Source: Thioalkalivibrio sp. XN8 (GTDB lineage: Bacteria; Pseudomonadota; Gammaproteobacteria; Steroidobacterales; XN24). Taken from it: a DNA stretch of 64,000 nucleotides. Shown here one piece after another: positions 35,183 through 43,749 of this stretch. Below the pieces are notes generated by a model. The model was given only the letters and a program-made list of their open reading frames with translations. It had not been told where the DNA came from and made no database searches. The stretch lies in assembly GCF_011058255.1 (NCBI RefSeq), contig NZ_JAALFH010000066.1:124001-188000 (forward strand), in the 5' to 3' direction. The translations under genes were made by a program, and so were the position numbers. Each line of letters starts with the position of its first letter. The stretch's first letter is position 1.

Positions 35183-35213
35183 GAATATTAGTTTAGGGAT
35201 TGCTAATATTCAA
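35183..35213 (-). promoter_or_regulatory. MMPL operon promoter inside a perfect inverted repeat
   Basis: GAATATTAG (35183-35191) and CTAATATTC (35203-35211) are exact inverted copies 11 bases apart. On the minus strand the same bases supply -35 TTGAAT (35213-35208) and -10 TAATAT (35190-35185), with a 17-base spacer. A dimeric repressor binding the repeat would cover the whole promoter. The AT-rich block stands out sharply from its surroundings. Confidence 0.65.
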
Positions 35214-35354
35214 GCCCGTGGCCATGTCCTTTATCGCCCGCATGGACGCCGGCGGCATTGACCTGTATCAGCCGTCGTTGCGCTGGCGGGGGCCACTCTG
35301 GAAGGATAGCCCTTCTGGGCTCATCCAGCCGGAGCCTGCCCGAGGGAGAGCGAG

Positions 35355-35594
35355 ATGAACGAACGCGACCTGGAGACCGCCGTGCTCAGGGCCCTGGCCC
35401 AGGCGGCGGGCGAGATCGGCGACCGCCCGATCGAGCCCGAGGTGCCGCTGGCCGAGCAGTTCGACCTGGACCACGAGAAGTTCTACCGGGCCCTGGCCCG
35501 GGAGACCGGGCTGGATATCCCCGCCGGCGACCGGGAGCGGCTGGCCACGCTCTCCGGCTGCCTGGATTACCTTGCCGGCGGACCGGACGATTGA
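35355..35594 (+). CDS. Acyl-carrier-protein-like protein lacking the phosphopantetheine serine
   Basis: This 79-residue acidic protein follows the carrier-protein pattern: helix 1, IEPEVPLAEQFDLD, then KFYRALARETGLDIP and a closing LATLSGCLDYLAGG. Where carrier proteins have Asp-Ser-Leu with the serine that takes phosphopantetheine, this one has Asp-His-Glu (FDLDHEKF). It therefore probably cannot carry an acyl group in the usual way. A GAGGGAGAG ribosome site lies just upstream. Its stop overlaps the TTG start of the transferase gene. Function unknown. Confidence 0.7.
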   Translation: MNERDLETAVLRALAQAAGEIGDRPIEPEVPLAEQFDLDHEKFYRALARETGLDIPAGDRERLATLSGCLDYLAGGPDD

Positions 35595-37132
35595 CGACGG
35601 CGGTCGGTGTCGCGGGCCCGTCGGAGATCGCCGTCCGCGCGGGGGCCGAGGTCACGGAAGCGGGCGGTAACGCGGTCGACGCGGCGATCGCCACCACGCT
35701 GGCCGCGATGGCCACGGAAGTCGGGATCGTCGGCCTGGACGCCGGCGCCTTCATCACCATCTGGCGTCCCGGCGAGCCACCCTGCGTGATCGACGGCGGG
35801 ATCGGGATGCCCGGCCTCGGCCGCGACGCCGCGCGTTTCGGCGCGGCCGGCCGGCCGGTGGCGCTGGATTACGGCGGCGGGATGCAGACCATTGTCGGCC
35901 ACGGCGCAGTCGGCGTGGGTGGTGCGGTCGCTGCCTTGGGCGAGGCCTCGCGCGGTTGGGGCCGGCTGGCATGGCCCGATCTCGTTGCGCCGGCGGCGGC
36001 TCGAGCCCGCGCGGGCTTCCCGCTGGGCGCGGCGTCCAGCACATGGCTCCAGTACAGCCACCGCGAGATCTTCGGCTGGCAGCCGGAGAGCGCCGCCGTC
36101 CTCCACGACCGGCATGGCGAGTTGCTTCCCCCGGGCGCCACGCTGCATGTGCCGGGCCTGCCGGCGACACTCGCCACGCTCGCGCAGGACGGCCCGGAGA
36201 GTTTTTACACGGGGCGCCTCGGCGCGGCCATCGCCGGCTGCGTGGACACAGGCGGCGGATTGATGAGCCTGGCGGACCGGCAGGCTTACCGGGCCGTGCG
36301 GCGCGAACCCCTGCACTGCGTCATCGACGACTGGGAAGTGGCGGTTCCGCCGCCGCCGGCCATCGGCGGGGCAGCGCTCGCGGCGATGCTGCTGCGCATG
36401 GGACCGGTGCCGGTGGCCGGCTGGGATGCGTCGGCGGTCGGCAGGCTGGCTGCTGTCCAGCGGGAAGTCTTCGCCCGCCTGCGTGACCTCGCCGGGCACG
36501 ACGGCCCGGCGGCGGACGTGTTCTTGGCGGCGCTGCTGGACTGGGCGCGGGACGGGGCGGCCGGCGTCACCGGCCGCGCGTCGCCCTCGACGGTGCATGT
36601 TTCCGCGCTGGACGCGGCTGGACTCGCCTGTGCCGTCACGGCCTCGTCCGGGTACGGCTCCGGCGTGCTGGTGCCCGGCACCGGCATCTGGCTCAACAAC
36701 TGCCTCGGCGAGCTGGAGCTCAACCCGCAGGGTTTCCATGCCCTGGCGCCTGGCACACGCATGGGTTCGAACATGTCGCCGGTCGTCGCCTGCGGTCCCG
36801 GCGGCGCGATGCTGTCGCTGGGCAGCCCCGGCGCCGAGCGGATCACGACGGCGCTGCTGCAGGTGCTGCTGAATTTCATGCGGGTCGGCCACAGCCTGGA
36901 GGAGGCGCTGGCCGCGCCCCGGCTCCACGTGGAGCGTGCGGCGGCTGGCTGGCAGGCGGCGGTCGAGCCGGGACTGCCGCTGGAGGGCATCGCCCTGCCG
37001 GTACGAGCCTTCGAGGCGCTGTCGATGTTCTTCGGCGGCGCCGGCGCGGTGCTGCGCCAACCCGATGGCGAACTGGTGGCCGCGGCCGATCCGCGGCGGC
37101 AGGGCGCGGCCCTCGTGGCGCCGGCCGGCTGA
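35591..37132 (+). CDS. Gamma-glutamyltransferase family protein
   Basis: This 513-residue Ntn-hydrolase of the gamma-glutamyltranspeptidase family normally cleaves itself and then hydrolyses or transfers gamma-glutamyl groups. The self-processing threonine is kept (PSTVHVSALD near residue 335), followed by SGYGSGVLVPGTGIWLNN and LAPGTRMGSNMSPVV. The N-terminal part has the EAGGNAVDAAIAT motif near 25. There is no signal peptide, unlike the periplasmic enzymes, so it may be cytoplasmic. The start is a TTG at 35591 overlapping the carrier-like stop (TTGA); no ATG or GTG suits the family opening AVGVAGPSEIAV. Confidence 0.82.
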   Translation: MTTAVGVAGPSEIAVRAGAEVTEAGGNAVDAAIATTLAAMATEVGIVGLDAGAFITIWRPGEPPCVIDGGIGMPGLGRDAARFGAAGRPVALDYGGGMQTIVGHGAVGVGGAVAALGEASRGWGRLAWPDLVAPAAARARAGFPLGAASSTWLQYSHREIFGWQPESAAVLHDRHGELLPPGATLHVPGLPATLATLAQDGPESFYTGRLGAAIAGCVDTGGGLMSLADRQAYRAVRREPLHCVIDDWEVAVPPPPAIGGAALAAMLLRMGPVPVAGWDASAVGRLAAVQREVFARLRDLAGHDGPAADVFLAALLDWARDGAAGVTGRASPSTVHVSALDAAGLACAVTASSGYGSGVLVPGTGIWLNNCLGELELNPQGFHALAPGTRMGSNMSPVVACGPGGAMLSLGSPGAERITTALLQVLLNFMRVGHSLEEALAAPRLHVERAAAGWQAAVEPGLPLEGIALPVRAFEALSMFFGGAGAVLRQPDGELVAAADPRRQGAALVAPAG

Positions 37133-37148
37133 GCCTGCCGGCGCGCCC

Positions 37149-37685
37149 TCAGCTGCCGAAGCCGAGCGCGACCTGCGCCAGCAGGGCGCCGAGCAGGGCG
37201 CCCGCCGCCACGTCGCTGGGGTAGTGCAGGCCGAGGACGACCCGCGACATCGCCACCAGCACCGCGAACGGCACCAGCAGCCAGCCGAGCTCGGGAAAGC
37301 TGCTGGTGGCTACCAGGGTGAAGGAGACCGCGTGCAGCGTGTGCCCGGAAGGGAAGCTGTAGCGGTCGAGCGCCCGGGCGCCGGCGCGGATGTGCGGATG
37401 CAGGTTGCAGGGCCGCTCCCGTACCAGCCGCTCCTTGAGTATCCGGTACAGCATCAGGCCGGCAAGTCCCACGCCCGCCATCTGCAGCGCCACGGCGATC
37501 CCGGCGCTGCCGTACCAGAACGGCAGGGCCAGCATCAGCCCGTACCAGAACATGCCGTCGCCGAGGCGGCTGACCGCGGCGAACGGCCACAGCACCATGG
37601 GGCGCTCGCAGCCGCGGTTCACCCGCTGGCAGAAACGCACCTCGGCATTCTCGAGTCGAGCCAGCCAGCTGGTCGCGGTTGCCAT
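37149..37685 (-). CDS. PAP2-family membrane phosphatase
   Basis: This 178-residue integral membrane protein carries the three motifs of PAP2/acid phosphatases: KERLVRERP near residue 85, PSGH near 113, and SRVVLGLHYPSD near 150. Members dephosphorylate lipid phosphates such as undecaprenyl diphosphate or phosphatidic acid. The ATG at 37685 is preferred over an in-frame GTG at 37706, which lies inside an inverted repeat. It is the last gene of the corA-protease-rimK-deacylase run. Confidence 0.85.
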   Translation of the reverse strand: MATATSWLARLENAEVRFCQRVNRGCERPMVLWPFAAVSRLGDGMFWYGLMLALPFWYGSAGIAVALQMAGVGLAGLMLYRILKERLVRERPCNLHPHIRAGARALDRYSFPSGHTLHAVSFTLVATSSFPELGWLLVPFAVLVAMSRVVLGLHYPSDVAAGALLGALLAQVALGFGS

Positions 37686-37692
37686 GTCGTGT

Positions 37693-37710
37693 ACCGGTGA
37701 CTTCACCGGT
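37693..37710. repeat. Perfect inverted repeat upstream of the PAP2 phosphatase
   Basis: ACCGGTGA and TCACCGGT are separated by two bases. The repeat lies 8 bases before the preferred phosphatase ATG and so may form a hairpin over its ribosome site or serve as an operator. Confidence 0.45.
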
Positions 37711-37754
37711 TGCAGAGCATGGCGCCGCTGCGCTACCGCAGCGTGACGGAACGG

Positions 37755-38792
37755 CTACGGCGAGATGACTGCGCCCGGCTCGCCGAAGGCGCCGGAAATC
37801 GCCTCCACGGCCGCCAGCGCCTCCCCCGGACGGGCCATGCGGGCGACGTGGAACAGGCCGTCGCCTTCGTTCACCAGCGGCAGGCTGTTGCGCCCGATGA
37901 CGATGCCCTCGTGCGGCGCGTCCACGCGCAAGTCCCGGTCGCCGGCGGGATCCGAGATGCGGCCGAGCAGCTCGCCCGGCTTGACCCGCTGGCCCAGGCG
38001 GATGGCGGTGCGGAGGATGCCGCCGGCCGGCGCCCGCACCCAGTGGCTGCTGTCGGCGATGACGGGCCGGACCGGGCGGGCGCGTCCCTCCGGCCGCGGG
38101 CGGAGCATGTCGAGCCGCCGCATCACCTCGATGATCCCGGCCGCGCCGACCCGGATCGACATCTCGTCGAAGCGCAGCGCTTCGCCGGCCTCGTAGATCA
38201 GGGTGGGAATGCCTTTTTCCGCCGCGGCCTCGCGCAGGGACCCGTCCCGCAGGCGGGAGTCGAGCACCACCGGCGCGCCGAAAGCGAGGGCGAGTTCCCG
38301 CGTGGCGGGGTCGTCGAGCTGGGCGCGGACCTGCGGCAGGTTGCTGCGATGGACCGCCCCGGTATGCAGGTCGATGCCGTGCGTGCACCGGGCCACGATC
38401 TCGCGCATGAACAAATGGGCCAGCCGGGCGGCGAGCGAGCCGCGCTCGGAGCCGGGGAAGCTGCGGTTGAGGTCGCGGCGGTCGGGCAGGTAGCGGGTGT
38501 GTTGCAGCAGGCCGAACACGTTCACCACCGGCACCAGCAGGAGCGTGCCGCGCAGGCCGCGGAGCGGCCGCGCGCGGATGCGCCGGATGATCTCGATGCC
38601 GTTGAGTTCGTCGCCATGGATCGCGGCGCTGATGAACAGGCGCGGGCCGGGCCGGCGCCCGTGGATCACCCAGACCGGCATTTCCACGGGGACATGGGTA
38701 TGGAGCATGCCGACTGGCAGGGCGATACCGCGGCGTTCGCCCGGCGCCACGGTGACGCCCCCGATCTGCAGCGGTGCGGCGGCCGGCGGCAT
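37755..38792 (-). CDS. Succinylglutamate desuccinylase/aspartoacylase family zinc hydrolase
   Basis: This 345-residue M14-like metallohydrolase has the zinc motif AAIHGDELNG near residue 57, VPVVNVFGLL and RYLPDRRDLNRSFPG near 103, and the third ligand in GIDLHTGA near 140. A C-terminal domain from about 255 resembles a lipoyl-like barrel (SSHWVRAPAGGILR). Homologues are commonly encoded next to rimK-like ligases and retropepsin-like proteases, as here. It starts 4 bases after the rimK stop. It might remove an amino-acid or acyl tag, but the substrate is unproven. Confidence 0.85.
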   Translation of the reverse strand: MPPAAAPLQIGGVTVAPGERRGIALPVGMLHTHVPVEMPVWVIHGRRPGPRLFISAAIHGDELNGIEIIRRIRARPLRGLRGTLLLVPVVNVFGLLQHTRYLPDRRDLNRSFPGSERGSLAARLAHLFMREIVARCTHGIDLHTGAVHRSNLPQVRAQLDDPATRELALAFGAPVVLDSRLRDGSLREAAAEKGIPTLIYEAGEALRFDEMSIRVGAAGIIEVMRRLDMLRPRPEGRARPVRPVIADSSHWVRAPAGGILRTAIRLGQRVKPGELLGRISDPAGDRDLRVDAPHEGIVIGRNSLPLVNEGDGLFHVARMARPGEALAAVEAISGAFGEPGAVISP

Positions 38793-38796
38793 GGCG

Positions 38797-39702
38797 TCAG
38801 CCCTTGCCGCGCGTGCGGGTGCGGCCCGGCTGCGCCTTTTTTTCGATGAAGCCGATCACCGTCCCCGCCACGTCCCTGCCGGTCGCCTGTTCGATGCCCT
38901 CGAGGCCCGGCGAGGAGTTAACTTCCAGCACCAGGGGCCCGTCGTTGCCGCGCACGATGTCCACGCCGGCCACGTTGAGCCCCACGGTCCTCGCCGCAAG
39001 CACGGCGGTGCGGCGCTCCTCCGGGCTGAGCTTGACCACCGAAGCCGAGCCGCCACGATGGAGATTGGAGCGGAACTCGCCTTCTTTCGCCTGGCGCAGC
39101 ATGGCCGCCACGACGCGGTCGCCGACTACGAAAGCGCGGATGTCGGCGCCGCCGGCCTCGCGGATGAACTGCTGTACGAGGAAGTTGGCATCGAGTTCGC
39201 GGAACGCGTCGATCACGCTCTCTGCCGCCTTGTTGGTCTCGGCCAGCACGACCCCGCGGCCCTGCGTGCCTTCCAGCAGCTTCAGCACCAGCGGCGCGCC
39301 GCCCACCAGCTTCACCAGGGTCTGGGTGTCGACCGGCGAGTGGGCGAACGCGGTCACCGGCATGCCGATCCCGGCCCGGGCGAGCAGCTGCAGGGAGCGC
39401 AGCTTGTCGCGGCTGCGCCCGATGGCCACCGACTCGTTGGCCGGGTAGACCCCCATGACTTCGAACTGCCGCAGGACAGCGAGCGCGTAGAAGGTGATCG
39501 AGGCGCCGATGCGCGGGATCACGGCGTCGAAGCGCGGCAGCGTCTCGCCGCGGTAATGGACCGACGGGCGGCGCGAGGTGACGTCCATCACGCACTTCAG
39601 CGGGTCGATCACGCTGACCTCGTGGCCGCGCAGGCGCGCGGCTTCGATCAGCCGGCGGGTCGAGTACAGCGCCCGGTTGCGCGACAGGATGGCGATATGC
39701 AT
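38797..39702 (-). CDS. rimK: RimK-type ATP-grasp ligase
   Basis: This 301-residue ligase is homologous to RimK, which adds glutamates to ribosomal protein S6 and makes poly-glutamate. It has the N-terminal [18 protein letters not shown], the [10 protein letters not shown] segment, the ATP-grasp core [11 protein letters not shown] near residue 150, FREAGG-like RDA loop ([14 protein letters not shown]), and the metal site [14 protein letters not shown] near 270. The open frame extends upstream, but the ATG at 39702 overlaps the protease stop (ATGA) and gives the family N-terminus. Confidence 0.9.
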   Translation of the reverse strand: MHIAILSRNRALYSTRRLIEAARLRGHEVSVIDPLKCVMDVTSRRPSVHYRGETLPRFDAVIPRIGASITFYALAVLRQFEVMGVYPANESVAIGRSRDKLRSLQLLARAGIGMPVTAFAHSPVDTQTLVKLVGGAPLVLKLLEGTQGRGVVLAETNKAAESVIDAFRELDANFLVQQFIREAGGADIRAFVVGDRVVAAMLRQAKEGEFRSNLHRGGSASVVKLSPEERRTAVLAARTVGLNVAGVDIVRGNDGPLVLEVNSSPGLEGIEQATGRDVAGTVIGFIEKKAQPGRTRTRGKG

Positions 39703-40175
39703 CAGGAAACCTCCGGCGGCCGGGCCGGCGCGGCGGGCGCCTTGCCCAGGCAGTAGGAACGGGCGGGATCGACGACGAAGCGCCCGCGCAGCGCGGTGCG
39801 CCCCAGCAGCATGCGAAAGCGCATGGTGTCCCGGTCGGTCAGGGTCATCTCGATCGGCCAGGCCAGGCCGCCGAGATGCACGGTGCTGGCGATCACCCAG
39901 CGCTGCTCGCGATGGCCGCCCGAGTCCGCGACCAGGCGGCGGTCGATGACCGGGGCCTCGCAGCGGATGACCCGGCTGCGATCGTACTGGTCCGGGTGCA
40001 CGGCGAAGCGCACCCAGCGCGTGGCGTGGCGCTCGAAAGCCTCCAGCTCGAAGGCGTGCAGCGCCGAGGTGCGCGCGCCGGTGTCCACCTTGGCCTTGAT
40101 GCGGGCGATGCCAAGTTCGGGCAGCGCGACCCATTCGCGCCAGCCGAGCACCGTCAAGGCTGCAGCGCCGGGCAT
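39702..40175 (-). CDS. RimB-like ATP-dependent zinc protease (retropepsin-like fold)
   Basis: This 157-residue protein belongs to the putative ATP-dependent zinc protease family (COG4067), called RimB in pseudomonads, where it modulates RimK. It opens with [13 protein letters not shown] and has the pepsin-like [16 protein letters not shown] near residue 27 and the late [12 protein letters not shown] near 120. Its place directly before rimK supports the role. Confidence 0.85.
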   Translation of the reverse strand: MPGAAALTVLGWREWVALPELGIARIKAKVDTGARTSALHAFELEAFERHATRWVRFAVHPDQYDRSRVIRCEAPVIDRRLVADSGGHREQRWVIASTVHLGGLAWPIEMTLTDRDTMRFRMLLGRTALRGRFVVDPARSYCLGKAPAAPARPPEVS

Positions 40176-40178
40176 TGC

Positions 40179-41261
40179 TCAGAGCCAGTCCCGGCGCCGG
40201 AACAGCCAGACCATGAGGCCGGCGACCCCCAGGCACACCAGCAGGACCAGCGGGTAGCCGAAGCGGAAGCCGAGTTCGGGCATGTTCCAGCGGCTGACCG
40301 TGGTGTCGAAATTCATGCCGTACAGGCTGGTGATGAAGGTCAGGGGAATGAAGATCGTCGCGATCACGGTCAGCAGCCGCATCACGTCGTTCATCCGCTG
40401 GCTGATCGCGCTGAGGTGCATCTCGTGCAGGCTGGCCGTGAGCTCGCTGAGGTTGTCGACCTGGTCGCCGATCCGTGCCTGGTGGTCGAGCACGTCGCGC
40501 ACGTAGCGGCGCGTGCTCGGGTGCAGCGGCGACTCTTCGTCGTGCAACAGCTGCTGCAGGGCGGTCAGGCCGGGCAGCACGAGCCGGCGCAGCCCGGAGA
40601 GCTGGCGGCGCACGCCGTGGATCTCCGTCGCCTCGACCCCGCCCGGCTTCTCCAGCAGCCGTTCCTCGAGGTCCTCGATCCCCTCGCGGATGGCCTCGAG
40701 CACCGGGAAGCAGCTGTCGATCGCCACGTCCACCAGGCAGTAGAACAGGTAGTCGGCGCCACGCTTGCGGATCCGTCCGCTGACGCTCTTGCGCAGCCGC
40801 TGGCGCACCGGTTCGAGCAGGGCGGGATCGCCGCCCCAGAAACTGATCACCCAGTGCGGCCCGAGAAACAGGCTCAGCTGCTCCAGGCCCAGGCCTTCGG
40901 CCGAAGGCACCGGGACGGAGACCACCATGAAGCTGTGCCCTTCGTAGAACTCCAGCTTGCTGCGTTGCTGGCCATTGTGGACGTCCTCCAGGGCCAGCGG
41001 GTCGAGCCCGAGCCGCTCCTGGAGCCAGCGCAGGGCGGTAGCGTCAGGCACGCTGGCGAAGTGCAGCCAGTCCACGGTGTCCGGGCGCATGCCGGTCAGC
41101 GCCGCGTCGAGCCCGGCGGCGGGCTGCTCCTCGAACACCGTGTCGCTGTAGCGCTGCCAGTGCACGGTGACGCCGCCGCTGTCGGCGGCGACCGACTCGA
41201 TGGCGTGGCCGGGCGCCGTGCCGGGCCGGCTGCGCGGGGACCTGGGCTTGCGCGGCGTCAC
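40179..41261 (-). CDS. corA: CorA-family metal ion channel
   Basis: This 360-residue protein has a long cytoplasmic alpha/beta domain, a stalk helix and two C-terminal membrane helices. The signature YGMNF follows helix 1 at about residue 320, and the C-terminus is basic (FRRRDW). CorA and ZntB relatives move magnesium or zinc. The long basic N-terminal tail and the [16 protein letters not shown] segment are closer to the zinc transporter ZntB/CorA-like branch, so the substrate is open. It begins with GTG, and the protease gene follows after 3 bases. Confidence 0.85.
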   Translation of the reverse strand: MTPRKPRSPRSRPGTAPGHAIESVAADSGGVTVHWQRYSDTVFEEQPAAGLDAALTGMRPDTVDWLHFASVPDATALRWLQERLGLDPLALEDVHNGQQRSKLEFYEGHSFMVVSVPVPSAEGLGLEQLSLFLGPHWVISFWGGDPALLEPVRQRLRKSVSGRIRKRGADYLFYCLVDVAIDSCFPVLEAIREGIEDLEERLLEKPGGVEATEIHGVRRQLSGLRRLVLPGLTALQQLLHDEESPLHPSTRRYVRDVLDHQARIGDQVDNLSELTASLHEMHLSAISQRMNDVMRLLTVIATIFIPLTFITSLYGMNFDTTVSRWNMPELGFRFGYPLVLLVCLGVAGLMVWLFRRRDWL

Positions 41262-41350
41262 GACATCCTCCTCGCCGGCGACGGGTTGGCAAGGCTATAG
41301 CGTCGCACGGGACGCCGGCGCGTAACAGGGGCGCGGTACAATCGGCGCCC

Positions 41351-42208
41351 ATGGCCTGCCTCTTCGTCGAACAGCTGACGGTGCTCGATTTCTCGCGCCT
41401 CGACCGCGAGCGCGGACTCGTGGGCGAGAGCTGGATCGTGGATCTCGAGCTGGAAGGCGAACTCGATCCGCAGTCCATGGTGCTCGACTTCGGCGAGGTC
41501 AAGCGGGTCGCCCGCGACGCGGTTGAGGAGTTCGCCGACCACAAGCTGCTGGTGCCCGGCGACTGCGGCTGGCTGGAGATCGAGGTTGCCCGGGGCAGCG
41601 GCGAGGTGCGGATCGAGGCGCCGGCCGCGGGCCTGCGACTGCGCTCGCCGGGCGAGGCGGTGTGCCGTCTCGAGGCCCGGGCCGTCACCATGCCCGTGCT
41701 GCGGCGCTGCCTCGAAGACTGCGTGGCCGCGCTGATGCCGCCGAACGTGAGCGCGGTGCGGATCGCGTTGCGCGAGGAGGAGGCGCCCGGCGCTTACTAT
41801 CACTACAGTCACGGCCTGAAGCGCCACGCCGGCAACTGCCAGCGCATCGCCCATGGCCATCGGTCGCGGCTCGAGGTTTACGCCGACGGGTTGCGCAACG
41901 ATCACTGGGAACGCTACTGGGCCGACCGCTGGCGCGACGTCTACCTGGCGTCCGAGGAGGACCTGGTCGCGGAGACGACCCTCGGGGACCGGCCGGCCTG
42001 GCGCTTCGCCTACCGGTCGGGCCAGGGCGAGTTCGAGCTGGAGCTGTGGGCGGAGCGCTGTGAGCAGGTGCCGGCGGATACGACCGTAGAATGCCTGGCG
42101 GATCATATCGCTGCCGAACTGGCCCGGCTCAGTCCGGGCACGGCATTCCGCGTCCGTGCTTACGAGGGCGTGAACAAGGGCGCGGTCGCGAGCGCCGGCG
42201 GCGACTGA
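41351..42208 (+). CDS. Two-domain 6-carboxytetrahydropterin synthase-like protein
   Basis: This 285-residue protein contains two tandem PTPS/QueD-like units. The first (about 1-110) keeps the MVLDFGEVKR and FADHKLL motifs but reads LVGES where QueD has the zinc ligands LHGHS. The second (about 145-285) keeps the zinc and catalytic set: YSHGLKRHAGNCQRIAHGH. Single-domain QueD is about 120 residues, so this is a duplicated or fused form. A role in queuosine or another pterin is inferred. TACAAT at 41337-41342 lies 8 bases before the ATG. Confidence 0.78.
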   Translation: MACLFVEQLTVLDFSRLDRERGLVGESWIVDLELEGELDPQSMVLDFGEVKRVARDAVEEFADHKLLVPGDCGWLEIEVARGSGEVRIEAPAAGLRLRSPGEAVCRLEARAVTMPVLRRCLEDCVAALMPPNVSAVRIALREEEAPGAYYHYSHGLKRHAGNCQRIAHGHRSRLEVYADGLRNDHWERYWADRWRDVYLASEEDLVAETTLGDRPAWRFAYRSGQGEFELELWAERCEQVPADTTVECLADHIAAELARLSPGTAFRVRAYEGVNKGAVASAGGD

Positions 42209-42315
42209 GGCGGGGGAACCTCGCCAGCCGCCAGAAGGTCTGTTAAAAGTCTCGGTCTGGCGGCCAACGTCTCCAGATCGTCGGGGCGCCCCGCTGGCGC
42301 ATGAGGAGAGTAGTG

Positions 42316-43206
42316 ATGAAGCGCATCTTCCTGTTCCTGGCCACCAATATCGCAGTGTTGCTGGTGATGTCGGTCGTGCTCAGCCTGATCGGTTTCGAGG
42401 GTATCCTCGACGAGCAGGGCGTCGATCTCGATCTCGGCCAGCTGCTCATCTTCGCAGCCATTTTCGGCTTCGGCGGCTCGTTCATCTCGCTGGCGATCTC
42501 CAAGTGGAGCGCCAAGCGCATGACCGGCGCCAAGGTGATCACCGAGCCGTCCGGCCCGGTCGAGACCTGGCTGGTCGAAACCGTCCGGCGCCAGGCCCGG
42601 GAAGCCGGCATCGGCATGCCCGAGGTCGCGATCTACGCGGCGCCGGAGCCCAATGCCTTCGCCACCGGCGCGCGGCGCGACAACGCCCTGGTCGCCGTGA
42701 GCACCGGGCTGCTCAACGGCATGCGCCGCGAGGAAGTCGAGGCCGTGCTCGCCCACGAGGTCAGCCACGTCGCCAACGGCGACATGGTCACGCTGACCCT
42801 GATCCAGGGCGTGGTGAACACCTTCGTGATCTTCTTCTCGCGCGTCATCGGCCACCTCGTCGACCGGCTCGTGTTTCGGAACGAGCGCGGCCACGGCCCG
42901 GGTTTCTGGATCGTGACCATCGTCGCCCAGGTCTTTCTCGGCATCCTCGCCAGCATGATCGTCATGTGGTTCTCGCGCCAGCGCGAGTTCCGGGCCGACG
43001 CCGGCGGGGCGCGCCTGGCCGGGCGCCAGAACATGATCGCGGCGCTCGACCGGCTCAAGCAGGGGCACAACGCGGCCCTGCCGGACCAGCTATCGGCCTT
43101 CGGCATCTCCGGCCATCGCGCGGCGGGGCTGAAGCGGCTGTTCATGACCCACCCGCCGCTGGACGAGCGCATCGCCGCCCTGCAGCGCATGGGGCACCCG
43201 GGCTGA
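42316..43206 (+). CDS. htpX: Membrane zinc metalloprotease HtpX
   Basis: This 296-residue M48 protease degrades misfolded membrane proteins. It has two N-terminal membrane helices, the zinc motif HEVSH near residue 140, two further helices, and the third ligand in [13 protein letters not shown] near 220. The ATG at 42316 follows AGGAG; the ATG five codons earlier lies on that ribosome site. The 107 bases upstream contain no heat-shock promoter that I can defend. Confidence 0.94.
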   Translation: MKRIFLFLATNIAVLLVMSVVLSLIGFEGILDEQGVDLDLGQLLIFAAIFGFGGSFISLAISKWSAKRMTGAKVITEPSGPVETWLVETVRRQAREAGIGMPEVAIYAAPEPNAFATGARRDNALVAVSTGLLNGMRREEVEAVLAHEVSHVANGDMVTLTLIQGVVNTFVIFFSRVIGHLVDRLVFRNERGHGPGFWIVTIVAQVFLGILASMIVMWFSRQREFRADAGGARLAGRQNMIAALDRLKQGHNAALPDQLSAFGISGHRAAGLKRLFMTHPPLDERIAALQRMGHPG

Positions 43207-43313
43207 TCGCGGCGCGATCCCCGGCGTGACGGGGCGCACAGTTACGGGCCGCGACGGCTTGCGCCGGGGCGGCTGCCGGAACTAGTCTTGGGCCGTCTCG
43301 GTCTGAGTTGAGC

Positions 43314-43703
43314 ATGAAATCGCTTCGTCGCCATCGCCGCGGTCTCGCCAGTATCGCCGCCAGCATGTTCCTGGCGGTCTGGGCGAGCATGGCTGTCGCC
43401 CCCTGCCTGATGGCGGCGGAAGCGCTGCTGGATGGGGACTGTCCCCATTGTCCTGACCCGCCGCCGCCCTGCCACGAGCCGGGGGGTGCGGGCAGCTGCA
43501 CTTACCTCGACGGCTATGATTTCGACGGCCGCTCGCCCGCCTTGCCGAAGGTCGAGGTCGAGCTGGTGGCGGTCACGGGCCCCGAGGCCGCGACCCTCGT
43601 CCCGCTGCCTGCGGCGCGCGTCACGGCGCCGCCGTCCATCCGGGCGCCGCCTGAACCGCACGGCCCGCGACTCCACCTGAGGCACTGCGTCCTCAACGAC
43701 TAG
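43314..43703 (+). CDS. Small cysteine-rich exported protein of the copper efflux operon
   Basis: This 129-residue protein has a signal peptide (SIAASMFLAVWASMAVAPCLM) and a cysteine/proline-rich patch (CPHCPDPPPPCHEP) that could bind soft metals. The rest is low in complexity, with many prolines and alanines. It has no catalytic motif. It lies 46 bases before the efflux channel gene, and similar small exported proteins are often found ahead of CusCBA-type operons. A metal-sensing or handling role is inferred from position and cysteines. TTGCGC...TAGTCT (43259-43288, 18-base spacing) may be a weak promoter. Confidence 0.6.
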   Translation: MKSLRRHRRGLASIAASMFLAVWASMAVAPCLMAAEALLDGDCPHCPDPPPPCHEPGGAGSCTYLDGYDFDGRSPALPKVEVELVAVTGPEAATLVPLPAARVTAPPSIRAPPEPHGPRLHLRHCVLND

Positions 43704-43749
43704 CACCTCCGCTTCGAGCCCCTGTTCCTCGAAGTCACGGAGGTGTTTC

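Noticed and set aside
42209-42315. A sigma-32 heat-shock promoter before htpX
   Set aside because: I could not find hexamers with acceptable match and spacing in the 107 bases.
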